Assembly: GCA_946638265.1 (NCBI GenBank)
Contig: CAMPBN010000006.1
Span: forward strand, 1 to 19,799
DNA length: 19,799 bases
Source: an uncultured Bacillota bacterium
GTDB lineage: Bacteria; Bacillota; Clostridia; Peptostreptococcales; Anaerovoracaceae
Direction: 5' to 3'
In this document: piece by piece, positions 1 to 7,102 of the stretch
Layout of the letters: each line of letters starts with the position of its first letter
Position numbering within the stretch: the stretch's first letter is position 1
Notes under the pieces: model-generated
The model's input: the letters and a program-made list of their open reading frames with translations, nothing else
Database searches by the model: none
Told to the model about the DNA's origin: nothing
Translations under genes and position numbers: made by a program

Positions 1-99
1 TGAGATCAGTTCTCCGGCGTTTTTTAATATCCCTCTGCCGATGACGATATCGTAAGGCGTCTGGGCGTTTATTTTTATTCTGTCTCTAATTTCTTCCAT
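1..99 (-). CDS. aroB: 3-dehydroquinate synthase, N-terminal fragment
   Basis: This is the first 33 codons of a leftward gene cut by the window edge. Reading down from the ATG at 99 gives MEEIRDRIKINAQTPYDIVI followed by GRGILKNAGELIS. This matches the usual start of 3-dehydroquinate synthase: a beta strand, then a Y-x-I-x-I-G-x-G-x-L motif that begins the NAD-binding domain. The enzyme converts DAHP to 3-dehydroquinate, the second step of the shikimate pathway in the cytoplasm. It lies 56 bases downstream of aroF on the same strand, so the two first steps of the pathway are neighbours and probably share a transcript. A GGGAG stretch lies about 8 bases before the start codon. Only the N-terminus is visible, so the call rests on this motif plus context. 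Confidence 0.75.
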   Translation of the reverse strand, partial: MEEIRDRIKINAQTPYDIVIGRGILKNAGELIS

Positions 100-155
100 A
101 GTCGTTCTCCCGTGCTTTGCACAACCAAAGGTTGTTGCCGACATTTCCGGCAATG

Positions 156-992
156 CTATTTTTTGTATGCGTAAGGCCTGATATTTCGAATGCTTTCCAT
201 CAGTTTCTCAAACCGCTCCATGGTAATGGATTGTGGTCCGTCCGACAAGGCTTCCGCCGGCTCGTTGTGAACCTCTACCATCAGCCCGTCTGCTCCGGCT
301 GCCACCGCTGCCAGCGCCATAGGAGGCACCAGGCTGTAAGCTCCCGTGGCATGACTCGGATCCACAATCACAGGCAAATGCGTCATTCCTTTTAAAACCG
401 GCACTGCCGAAAGGTCCAAGGTATTGCGCGTGGCTGTCTCAAAAGTGCGGATTCCTCTTTCGCATAGGATAATTTGGTCATTGCCGCCCTTCATCACATA
501 TTCCGCTGCCAGAAGAAGCTCTTTGACAGTTGCGGAAACCCCGCGTTTGAGGATGATAGGCTTTGATTGCCTGCCCAGCTCCGAGAGAAGCTCGTAATTG
601 TCCATATTGCGGGCTCCTACCTGCAAAACATCCACATCTTCAAAAAGCTCCAGATGCCTGATATCCACGATTTCGGAAACCACCGGCATCCCGGTTTTTT
701 CTCTGGTGCTGCGGATTATCTCCATGCCTTTTTCCCTGAGCCCCTGAAACGAATAGGGTGAAGTCCTCGGCTTGTAGGCACCGCCGCGGAGCATGGCAGC
801 TCCGGCAGCCTTCACGCCTTTTGCGATAATCTCCAATTGTTCCTGACTTTCAACGCTGCAAGGCCCGGCGATAACCTGAAAATGCCCGCCGCCGATCAAA
901 ACCTTTTCGGTTTTTCCGCCGCCGACGGTCACTGTCGTATCTTCCTTTTTGGCATCGCGTCCGCTAAATTTTAGGATTTCTTCCTGTATCAT
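156..992 (-). CDS. aroF: 3-deoxy-7-phosphoheptulonate (DAHP) synthase, class I-beta
   Basis: It condenses phosphoenolpyruvate with erythrose 4-phosphate, the first committed step of aromatic amino acid synthesis. The 278-residue product shows the KDPG-aldolase-type TIM barrel motifs: GPCSVES at residues 43-49 with metal-binding Cys45, KPRTSPYSFQG at 74-84, QVGARNMDN at 124-132, LKRG at 148-151, CERGIRTFE at 177-185 and DPSHATG at 211-217. The protein has only about 35 residues before the barrel. It therefore appears to lack the full ferredoxin-like N-terminal regulatory domain found in Thermotoga-type enzymes and the chorismate mutase fusion found in Bacillus, so feedback control may be absent or supplied elsewhere. 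The start lies 2 bases after the TAA of the upstream cyclase gene, and its ribosome binding site (AGGAG, 5 bases away) overlaps that stop codon, which suggests translational coupling. aroB follows. Confidence 0.95.
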   Translation of the reverse strand: MIQEEILKFSGRDAKKEDTTVTVGGGKTEKVLIGGGHFQVIAGPCSVESQEQLEIIAKGVKAAGAAMLRGGAYKPRTSPYSFQGLREKGMEIIRSTREKTGMPVVSEIVDIRHLELFEDVDVLQVGARNMDNYELLSELGRQSKPIILKRGVSATVKELLLAAEYVMKGGNDQIILCERGIRTFETATRNTLDLSAVPVLKGMTHLPVIVDPSHATGAYSLVPPMALAAVAAGADGLMVEVHNEPAEALSDGPQSITMERFEKLMESIRNIRPYAYKK

Positions 993-994
993 TT

Positions 995-3165
995 TTACTC
1001 CTGTCTGCTGCGTCTGCGCCTGTCCAAATCGGCCCTTTTTTCGTAGAATTCGCGCTTATCCTCGTACATGAGTGTGTCCACCTGCACTTTGGCTTTTCGT
1101 ACATCTTCTTCACCGTAAGGCCAGAACATGGCACCTATGGCAGCACTTCTTTTTTTCTCGATCAGTCTCTCCTTCAGACTTTCCACATCACTTTGGAAAA
1201 GACTTTCGTCATCCAGCAAAAAGTAGGCGAGAAATTCGTCACCGCCCATGCGGTAAACATTTTCGTCACCGAAAATATCCTTGAGAATTTCTGCCGTATC
1301 CAGAATCATCTTGTCGCCCTCGTCGTGTCCCAGCGTATCGTTAATCTGCTTGAGGCCGTTGAGGTCGCAGGTGGCTATGCCAAAAGCCCTGTCTTTTTCC
1401 AGTTCGCCTGTTTCAAACTCCTTGAGCGCCCGGCGATTGCGGCATCCCGTCATAGCATCAAAATAGCTGTAGCGTATCAGCTTTTTCTGGTCTTCCCTAT
1501 GGAGAATCAGCTGCGCCAAAATGTAGGCAATGAGGCGCGTAATCTCCGAAATTTCCCGCAAAGATTCTGCCGGAGCATCGTCCACGCCAAAAAGCCCGAT
1601 AAGTCGTCCTTCTGCTTCCAATGGGCCCACTACCATTCGGGTTACATCATTTGCGGTAAGAACCCGGTAAAGTATTTCGTTCAGATCTTTGTCCGCTTCG
1701 CGGTCGGATATGATCAGCCTTCCGTTCATCTTGAAGACTTCATAAAGTTCATCTATCAGCCCTGCCACCGGCAGTGTTCTATACTCCGGCATCCTCGGAC
1801 GTTTGCCCGGAGCAAACCATTCGTAAGTGTTATAGCATGTGCCGTCTTCTCTGTTTTCGTAAATATATGCGCGTTTTGCACCAAGTTCGCTGCCAATATA
1901 CTCCAAAATCGAAGCGATGCTGGATTCCGGATCACCGGCCGAGATGGCATATTGCAACGCTTTATTGACGAATCTGTCTCTGCCCAGGGATGTCTTTTCG
2001 ATTATCCACCACCTGATCATTTGTGTCGCGATAAGTATGGAGAAAATCGCAAATCCATAAGGCTGGAATATTGCACGACTGTCAGTGACACGGAAGGTAT
2101 GGGTCAGCATATAGACTATTATATCCAGAATTAACGAGACGCCCAATACCCCGGCTGCGATGTACACAAGCCTCAGCTCTACGTTGATCCTGTTTTTCCT
2201 GCAATAACGCCTGTCGCTGTAAAGCATGGCTCCGATCAGCGCAAACGAAAGGAAATAGTAGGTGGCCATAACGCCTGTTATCCACGCCATATCCCCTCCC
2301 AGCACAAAGCGCCAGACAAGGAAAAATCCCATGTCCAGAGCCGTCAGCACTGCCTCTGCTCTTATGAAAATCAGTTTTCGCTCCCGCGTGATGGAACTCA
2401 GAAAAAGAGTCAATGGCAGAAGCGGAAAATGCATAAGTGCGTGGTCCAGCTCTCTTGCAACGATAGGGCTGCCCATGATTACCCTCAAAATACCGGTGTC
2501 GTTAATCGTCCAGATGCCCACCACCAGCGAGAAAAGCGCCAACGCCAGCATATCGTAGTGCAAGAATTCCTTCTTCGGGAAAACAATAAACAGCACGAAA
2601 ATAGCAATAGCTATCACTACCGGCACAAACGCAAAAATTACACCCAAGATGTGTTTGCTGCAGATTTCACTTACAAAAGCCTTTTCAGTACCAATCTGAG
2701 GTCTGTAGAGATGTCCTCCTCTTTTGTTTGCAAATACGGTAGCCGCATCGATACGGACAATCTTGCCTGCCATGTCCGGCGAAAGATTGATCATGTGAAA
2801 ATCTATTCCATAACCCATACCGGTCAGGTTTTTGACCGTATCGTAAGAATAGACCTCCTCTTCGTCGATTTCCACCCTGAACCGCAAGTTAGCCGTGGTG
2901 AAGCACAGGCTGTCATTACTTCCTATTTTCTGTGGCAAGGCTTTTTCTGCCTTAAACGAGCCGCCGAATTTTTTTGCTTTGAGGTCCGCAGCATCCACGC
3001 AAGTTTCGCCATTGACAGACCAGGCTTCGGAAAAATCCGCAAGCTGCATTTTTTCGCCGCCCAGCTTAACTTCCAGGTTGCTGCAAACAACAAGGATCAA
3101 AGCTATGAACAGTAAAAATATTGCTAAAAATAATAGCGGCTTTTTTGGGTGTATCTGTCCTTCAT
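995..3165 (-). CDS. Membrane diguanylate cyclase (7TM-GAF-GGDEF), apparent 5' frameshift
   Basis: The open frame from a TTG at 3100 encodes 701 residues: an extracytoplasmic beta-rich domain (about 20-140), seven or so membrane helices (about 150-385), a GAF-like region (about 390-530) and a C-terminal GGDEF domain with intact MGGDEF. This predicts synthesis of cyclic-di-GMP from two GTP. The RxxD inhibitory site is not conserved (Phe replaces the Arg). The TTG has no ribosome binding site and falls inside a hydrophobic helix (KPLLFLAIFLLFIALILVVC) whose frame stays open upstream without any ATG, GTG or TTG. One frame away, ATG at 3165 has GGGAG 7 bases upstream and lies about 36 bases after a sigma-A start site. 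It reads MKDRYTQK and stops at 3124-3126 unless one A is added to the A6 run (plus-strand T6 at 3141-3146). With seven A's the gene would encode about 723 residues. The gene is leader of the aroF-aroB operon. The GGDEF call is firm; the start is inferred. Confidence 0.85.
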
Positions 3166-3207
3166 CCTTTTTCTCCCATCTTGGCCAACAAACTTTCTTT
3201 GCACTCG

Positions 3208-3236
3208 ATTATACAGGAAAAAGCCTGTTTTTACAA
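3208..3236 (-). promoter_or_regulatory. Sigma-A promoter for the cyclase-aroF-aroB operon
   Basis: On the minus strand, TTGTAA (3236-3231), a 17-base spacer and a perfect TATAAT (3213-3208). The predicted transcript start near 3201 leaves a leader of about 36 bases to the ATG at 3165. The spacer contains a 5-bp inverted repeat, ACAGG/CCTGT (3213-3228), which could be an operator or chance. Confidence 0.7.
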
Positions 3237-3285
3237 GTTTTAGCAAGCTTTTGGGCAATTAAACGCGTGGTGGCCTTTCAATGGC

Positions 3286-3317
3286 ACAAAAAGAAGACGG
3301 CAATCGCCGCCTTCTTT
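3286..3317 (-). terminator. Rho-independent terminator of the sigma-D-driven gene
   Basis: A minus-strand hairpin just past the stop of the gene at 3333-3971. Arms at 3306-3317 and 3290-3301 form a 12-bp stem with one G-U pair and a 4-base loop, followed by a T tract. It separates this gene from the next leftward operon. Confidence 0.8.
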
Positions 3318-3332
3318 GCCTTCAGAAACTTT

Positions 3333-3971
3333 TTAGTCTTCAGGAATCGTATATCCTTTGTATTCGTAGCCGTCCATGCTGCCGTTTTCCTTCCAGTAAG
3401 CGAAGCGGTTTTCCACTTCCACTCTGGTGGCTCTGCATACGTCAGGAAGCTTGTCGCCCCATGCGCCTGTGGCATCGTCAAATCCTTTCTGCACTGCCGC
3501 CAGCAGCATATCCGCTTTGGATGAATCTCCGCCCGAGAGGGAGATGGCCATATTCATAAGTTTTGTGGCCATAGCATCTACGCCGAAGTTTGGATCGTTG
3601 AAAATATCGTTTTCAACGGAATTTACGGATTCGGCAGTAATTTCGATGGAGAATTTCGCGTTGATAAATGAAAAATCTGCGCTGCCTGCCTTTTCAGCCT
3701 GGCCGGATATGAGTTTCTGTACCATATCTTTCAGGCCGGACAGACGCTGCTCGTCCAGCGATTTGATCTCTTCTGCGGAAAGCCCCTTCTGGATATTGCC
3801 GTAGCCTATTTCCTGTCTTTCAGGAGCTCTTTCGAAAGTGTCTGTCTTTGGAACAGACGCTGCTTTTTCGTTGTTTTCTGCTACAGCTGCTGTCTTGGCT
3901 GTAACTTTTGTGTATTCGGCATTAATCTTTACCGATGTCTGGGTCGCATTAGAAATTCCCGATACTGCCAT
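3333..3971 (-). CDS. Protein of unknown function under a sigma-D promoter
   Basis: The product has 212 residues, no signal peptide and no membrane segment. The first 60 residues are Ala/Thr/Lys-rich and probably disordered. The C-terminal half (about 65-205) is predicted helical, with recognisable stretches FNDPNFGVDAMATKLMNMAI, SLSGGDSSKADMLLAAVQKG and FDDATGAWGDKLPDV. The pattern GGD..K...L..AV.KGF..A...WG..LPD resembles a family of uncharacterised clostridial proteins I have seen near motility genes. I recall this only as a resemblance and assign no function. The start is clear: AGGAGG lies 7 bases before the ATG. The striking feature is the upstream sigma-D-type promoter (4052-4078), which implies co-expression with late flagellar or chemotaxis genes. 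It stands alone, with its own terminator, and no flagellar gene is in the window. Confidence 0.7.
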   Translation of the reverse strand: MAVSGISNATQTSVKINAEYTKVTAKTAAVAENNEKAASVPKTDTFERAPERQEIGYGNIQKGLSAEEIKSLDEQRLSGLKDMVQKLISGQAEKAGSADFSFINAKFSIEITAESVNSVENDIFNDPNFGVDAMATKLMNMAISLSGGDSSKADMLLAAVQKGFDDATGAWGDKLPDVCRATRVEVENRFAYWKENGSMDGYEYKGYTIPED

Positions 3972-4051
3972 TTTCGTACCTCCTTGTACTTCACTTCCAT
4001 AAAATTATTTATAACAAAGCCTGCTAATAAAGCCACTTTTTCTTACTCATC

Positions 4052-4078
4052 TTATCGGCAGTTAAAAGAAAAACTTTA
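4052..4078 (-). promoter_or_regulatory. Sigma-D (flagellar, sigma-28 family) promoter
   Basis: On the minus strand, TAAA (4078-4075), a 15-base spacer and GCCGATAA (4059-4052). This matches the Bacillus SigD consensus TAAA-N15-GCCGATAT at 11 of 12 positions. The predicted start near 4045 gives a leader of about 75 bases before the 212-residue gene. No competing sigma-A promoter is evident. Confidence 0.8.
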
Positions 4079-4240
4079 GCTGTTACAAAAAATTTTTTTG
4101 TTTTTTTGAAAAAACCTCTTGATTTTTTCACAATTTCATCACAAAATAAGAGCATAATATTTTTACAAACAAAGCAAATTAGGAATTTGTTCTAAATATT
4201 TTTCAACAACTTTCCTTCTTTTGATACACACACACTCAGG

Positions 4241-4266
4241 GAAAAACGGGCTTTCGCCCGTTTTTC
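4241..4266. terminator. Orphan terminator-type hairpin
   Basis: A perfect 11-bp stem (4241-4251 with 4256-4266) around a TTTC loop, followed by a T-rich tail on the plus strand. The arms have A-rich outer ends, so it could work in both directions. No gene on either strand leads into it: the nearest rightward gene starts downstream and the nearest leftward gene starts at 3971. It may end an unrecognised small RNA, or simply insulate the flanking genes. Confidence 0.6.
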
Positions 4267-4291
4267 TCTTTTAAATCACCCGCCTCCGTAT

Positions 4292-4325
4292 GCATCCCAA
4301 ATCGCAATTACTCCAAAAAAGATGC
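4292..4325 (+). repeat. Dispersed GCATC...GATGC repeat, copy A
   Basis: A 34-base element with GCATC/GATGC ends (TGCATC/GATGCA including the flanking base) and the core CCAAATCGC. Its relatives are at 16482-16516 and 16650-16684, sharing the order GCATCC-YAAAYCGC, a T-rich middle, then an A run before GATGC. Origin and function unknown. Confidence 0.6.
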
Positions 4326-4381
4326 AAAGGGGGCTGCGAGAGCGCCCCACCCTCCTCTGAAACTTTTATTTTTAGGAGGTG

Positions 4382-4410
4382 TTTAAACCTCTGTTTGTTT
4401 ATGCTAAAAT
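4382..4410 (+). promoter_or_regulatory. Sigma-A promoter of the FadR-type regulator
   Basis: TTTAAA (4382-4387), a 17-base spacer and TAAAAT (4405-4410), with an extended TGC before the -10. The -35 overlaps a small inverted repeat, GAGGT/ACCTC (4376-4391), a possible site for autoregulation. Confidence 0.5.
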
Positions 4411-4471
4411 AGTTTTGTACGCCCACGGGCGCTTTGAAGAAGACACCAAACCTTTTAAGGAGTATGTTTTT

Positions 4472-5134
4472 ATGGAAGACGGAAAATTTTCAAATGCTTT
4501 CTCTCTTACAGATGAAATTGCAGAAATTATACGCGAAAGAATTTTAAAAGGCGAGTATAAGATAGGCGAAAAAATCAAGGAAAATCAGCTGGCCACAGAG
4601 CTCAGAGTAAGCCGTACCCCAATCAGAGAGGCTTTCAAACAGCTCGAAGAAGAGGGCCTGATGGAATATATTCCAAACAGAGGATGTTTTGCCAAAGGAT
4701 TTACCAAACAGGACATGTCCGACATCTATTCCGTGCGTAAGGCTCTGGAGCAGCTGGCTGTGGAATGGGCTGTAGAAAGAATTACCGATGCGGAAATCGA
4801 ACAGCTGAAAAGCCAAATCGATCTGATGGAATTTTACACCAAGCGCCTGGACACAAAAAAGGTATTGGAACTGAATAACGAATTTCACCAGACCATCTAT
4901 GGCTCCACCAGAAGCAGATTTCTTGCACAGATTTTGCGCTCCTACCAAGACTATGTCAGCCAGGCAAGAAAGGCTACACTTTATGGAGAAGACAATCTGA
5001 AAACCATTTTGGAAGAACACAAGGGCATCTTAGAGGCCATCGACCAGAAAAATGCCAAGCTGGCAGCAGAACGTACGGGCAGGCATCTGGACAATTCCCG
5101 TATGCGCGCGGAAGACCGCTGGGGCATAAAATAG
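4472..5134 (+). CDS. GntR-family transcriptional regulator, FadR subfamily (FCD domain)
   Basis: A 220-residue DNA-binding repressor/activator of the FadR type. The N-terminal winged helix (about 11-75) contains the family signature VSRTPIREAFKQLEEEGL (46-63). The C-terminal all-helical FCD domain carries likely metal or ligand-binding residues Asn135, His139 (in EFH), His183 (in EEH) and His205. Members usually sense small organic acids, but nothing here identifies the ligand. The frame is open further upstream to a GTG at 4379, but that codon lies inside a GGAGGT sequence and would have no ribosome binding site. ATG 4472 has AAGGAG 9 bases upstream and begins at the usual place for the family. 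The HD-GYP gene follows after 50 bases with no clear promoter, so the two may be co-transcribed. Confidence 0.9.
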   Translation: MEDGKFSNAFSLTDEIAEIIRERILKGEYKIGEKIKENQLATELRVSRTPIREAFKQLEEEGLMEYIPNRGCFAKGFTKQDMSDIYSVRKALEQLAVEWAVERITDAEIEQLKSQIDLMEFYTKRLDTKKVLELNNEFHQTIYGSTRSRFLAQILRSYQDYVSQARKATLYGEDNLKTILEEHKGILEAIDQKNAKLAAERTGRHLDNSRMRAEDRWGIK

Positions 5135-5184
5135 CCCGGTGCAAAAAGCGCAAAGACGATAGTAACATAGTTGGAGGGATTTTC

Positions 5185-6285
5185 GTGAGGCTGGTACTTA
5201 CAGAAAATATCACACCTGAGATGACCCTGGGCAAGAATATTTACAAAAAGGGCTGTGTTTATCTCAGAGCAGGACAACGAAACATTTGCAGATACAACGA
5301 GCGGCTGAAGGATTTGGGCGTGGATTATGTCTATGTTTACGACGAACTTTCCGCCGATATCACGATTCCTGAAGATGTCAGCGAAGCCACAAGGCAAAAA
5401 TGCCAGGACTCGCTCCGCTCCGCATTTGGCAGCATAGAAAACAATCTTCCTGTGGACGTTTCAACATTTGCGTCTCCGGTAAAATCGCTGATGGATGAGC
5501 TTTTGTACAATCCGGACATTCAGATCAATCTGACGGATATATCCACCATGGACGAATATACCTTTGGACATTCCGTATCCACCGCGGTCTATTCCATTCT
5601 GATAGGTCAGGAAGTGGGTCTTTCAAGGGATGAGCTTTACGATCTGGCGCTGGGCGCCGTGCTCCACGACGTGGGCAAAGTGAAGCTGGACCCGAGGATT
5701 CTTTTCAAAGAAGGGCGCCTCACGGATGCCGAATATGACGCCATCAGATGTCATCCCAGATACAGTTACGAGATACTCAGATATTGCCGCAACATGAGCA
5801 ATGAAGCCAAGATGGTGGCATTTACACACCACGAAAGGCTCAACGGCACAGGCTATCCGCAAGGACTCACCGGTGCAAAGCTGGGTAAATTCTCAAGAAT
5901 TGTGGCTGCAGCAGATGTATTTGACGCTCTTTCCACAAATCGCTGCTACCGAAAAAAATGGTCCACCAACAAAGTGGCGGACTTTATGACCAAATATGCA
6001 GGCACTGAGTTTGACGAAACCATGGTGGCGGCGCTTCTCAAGAAAATAGCCATCTACCCTAACGGTTCGGAAGTCATGCTTTCGGACGGCCATTTGGGGT
6101 TGGTAGTGCGCCAAAACCTGAAAGTACCGTTCAGGCCGGTGGTGCGCGTCGTTCGCGACCACGAAGGCTTTTGGGTGGAGCCGTACGAAGTGGACCTGCT
6201 GAAGGATCTCAATATCACTATCACCGCTTCTCAGCTGGAGCTGCAGGAAGCCCGCAGCGAAGGCGAAGGTCACGTAACTATATAA
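5185..6285 (+). CDS. HD-GYP domain cyclic-di-GMP phosphodiesterase
   Basis: A 366-residue cytoplasmic enzyme predicted to hydrolyse cyclic-di-GMP. The N-terminal 70 residues (MRLVLTENITPEMTLGKNIY onward) form the small domain common in clostridial HD-GYP proteins. The catalytic domain (about 115-300) has H129, the H161-D162 pair in LHDVGKVKLDP, H190, H215-H216 in THHERLNGTGYP with the GYP loop at 223-225, and D244 in AAADVFDALS, so all expected metal ligands are present. A C-terminal tail of about 60 residues (from SDGHLGLVV) is beta-rich and typical of the clostridial group. The start is GTG with GGAGG 7 bases upstream. There is no membrane segment or receiver domain, so the input signal is not apparent. 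The gene lies directly behind the FadR-type regulator and ends at a strong terminator. Confidence 0.92.
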   Translation: MRLVLTENITPEMTLGKNIYKKGCVYLRAGQRNICRYNERLKDLGVDYVYVYDELSADITIPEDVSEATRQKCQDSLRSAFGSIENNLPVDVSTFASPVKSLMDELLYNPDIQINLTDISTMDEYTFGHSVSTAVYSILIGQEVGLSRDELYDLALGAVLHDVGKVKLDPRILFKEGRLTDAEYDAIRCHPRYSYEILRYCRNMSNEAKMVAFTHHERLNGTGYPQGLTGAKLGKFSRIVAAADVFDALSTNRCYRKKWSTNKVADFMTKYAGTEFDETMVAALLKKIAIYPNGSEVMLSDGHLGLVVRQNLKVPFRPVVRVVRDHEGFWVEPYEVDLLKDLNITITASQLELQEARSEGEGHVTI

Positions 6286-6290
6286 TAAAC

Positions 6291-6315
6291 AAAACCCCGG
6301 GACTCCCGGGGTTTT
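6291..6315. terminator. Bidirectional terminator between HD-GYP gene and rnhA
   Basis: Perfect 11-bp stem (6291-6301 with 6305-6315), triloop ACT, with AAAA and TTTT at the two ends. It sits between convergent genes and would serve both strands. Confidence 0.9.
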
Positions 6316-6358
6316 CGTTATTTCAGCATATTTTCTCGAATGACGGCCATCGGTACGC

Positions 6359-6901
6359 TTACCTCAGCTCGTCCATGGCGATGTTTGCCAGTTCGTCGCA
6401 GCGGTTGTTCTTTTCCGTGATGTATTTGAAGTCGTCAAACGAGAACGATGCGCCGTTCCATTCGACAAATTTTTGGTAGAGCGCGTCAAAATCCGTTTTG
6501 GCGGAAGAAAGATTGACATGCCCCTTCACGCGGTAGAAATCCACCTTGGCGTGCTTTTCCACCAGCGCCAGCAGGGATTCCCAGAGCTCGCGGTTTTCCA
6601 CGGGCTCTTTTTTTGAGTTAACCCATCCGTTTTTCTGCCATTTCACGTACCATTTGTCGCGGAAGCAGTTCATCAGGTATGAGCTGTCCGAGAAAACTTC
6701 TATTTCCAGCCCGTCTTTTTTCAAGGCTTCCAGGGCGCGCAGCAGCGCAGTCATCTCCATTTTGTTGTTGGTGGTGTTCACCTCGCCTCCGTGCAGCTCT
6801 TTGATGTGCTCGCCGTATTCCAGCACTGCGCCCCATCCGCCGATGTTTTCTTTGCTCTGATTGCCGGAGCAGCCCCCGTCGGTATATATCCTGATTTTCA
6901 T
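6359..6901 (-). CDS. rnhA: Ribonuclease HI with clostridial-type insertion
   Basis: It degrades the RNA strand of RNA-DNA hybrids, removing primers and R-loops. The product is 180 residues from the ATG at 6901, which has AAAGG 9 bases upstream. An ATG at 6928 is in frame but has no ribosome binding site. The catalytic DEDD set is complete: D8 in YTDGG, E49 in NNKMEM, D72 in FSDSSYL and D169 in NNRCDELA. His128 in VKGH is also present. Compared with the 155-residue E. coli enzyme, about 30 extra residues lie between VKGH and CDELA (roughly 130-165, including FVEWNGASFSFDDF), a feature I recall from other clostridial RNase HI proteins. The gene is on its own, converging on the HD-GYP gene. Confidence 0.92.
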   Translation of the reverse strand: MKIRIYTDGGCSGNQSKENIGGWGAVLEYGEHIKELHGGEVNTTNNKMEMTALLRALEALKKDGLEIEVFSDSSYLMNCFRDKWYVKWQKNGWVNSKKEPVENRELWESLLALVEKHAKVDFYRVKGHVNLSSAKTDFDALYQKFVEWNGASFSFDDFKYITEKNNRCDELANIAMDELR

Positions 6902-6986
6902 ATTTTCTAACCTTTCTGCATGCCGCATTTTGCACAGCGTTTTGCAAGCTGAATTTTCGGGAAAATTGTCTCAATTCACGCTTTTG

Positions 6987-6995
6987 ATTATAGCA
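6987..6995 (-). promoter_or_regulatory. Extended -10 promoter of rnhA
   Basis: On the minus strand, TGC followed directly by a perfect TATAAT (6992-6987), an extended -10 element. The -35 is weak. The predicted leader is about 80 bases. Confidence 0.5.
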
Positions 6996-7028
6996 TAAGC
7001 CCGCATTTTTGCATAATGTAAAGTGGTC

Positions 7029-7057
7029 TTAAATCCGCTGTAATAAGATTGTAACAT
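7029..7057 (+). promoter_or_regulatory. Probable promoter of the secreted protein / walHI operon
   Basis: TTAAAT (7029-7034), a 17-base spacer and TAACAT (7052-7057). The -10 is also the left arm of a perfect 6-bp inverted repeat, TAACAT-ttgt-ATGTTA (7052-7067), covering the predicted start of transcription. The promoter is a moderate match only. Confidence 0.4.
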
Positions 7058-7102
7058 TTGTATGTTATCATCATTCTGTATCTTGGAAAGGAGGGGAAAG
7101 CA

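Larger units (their letters stand above)
3972..4471. other. 500-base AT-rich divergent intergenic region
   Basis: This gap separates the leftward sigma-D gene from the rightward FadR-type gene. It holds the sigma-D promoter, a stretch of A and T runs (about 4080-4220), a hairpin of terminator type (4241-4266), one copy of the GCATC...GATGC repeat (4292-4325), a GC-rich imperfect hairpin (about 4329-4348) and the regulator's promoter. I see no protein-coding gene in it. Confidence 0.6.

Noticed and set aside
1193..2134. Long rightward open frame of 313 codons antisense to the cyclase gene
   Set aside because: It is a shadow of the GGDEF gene, whose domains and motifs are clear on the other strand.
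4379..4471. Longer start (GTG at 4379) for the FadR-type regulator, adding 31 residues
   Set aside because: The GTG overlaps an AGGAGGTG sequence and so has no ribosome binding site of its own; the added residues are unlike the family; a promoter -10 lies inside the stretch; ATG 4472 has AAGGAG at good spacing.
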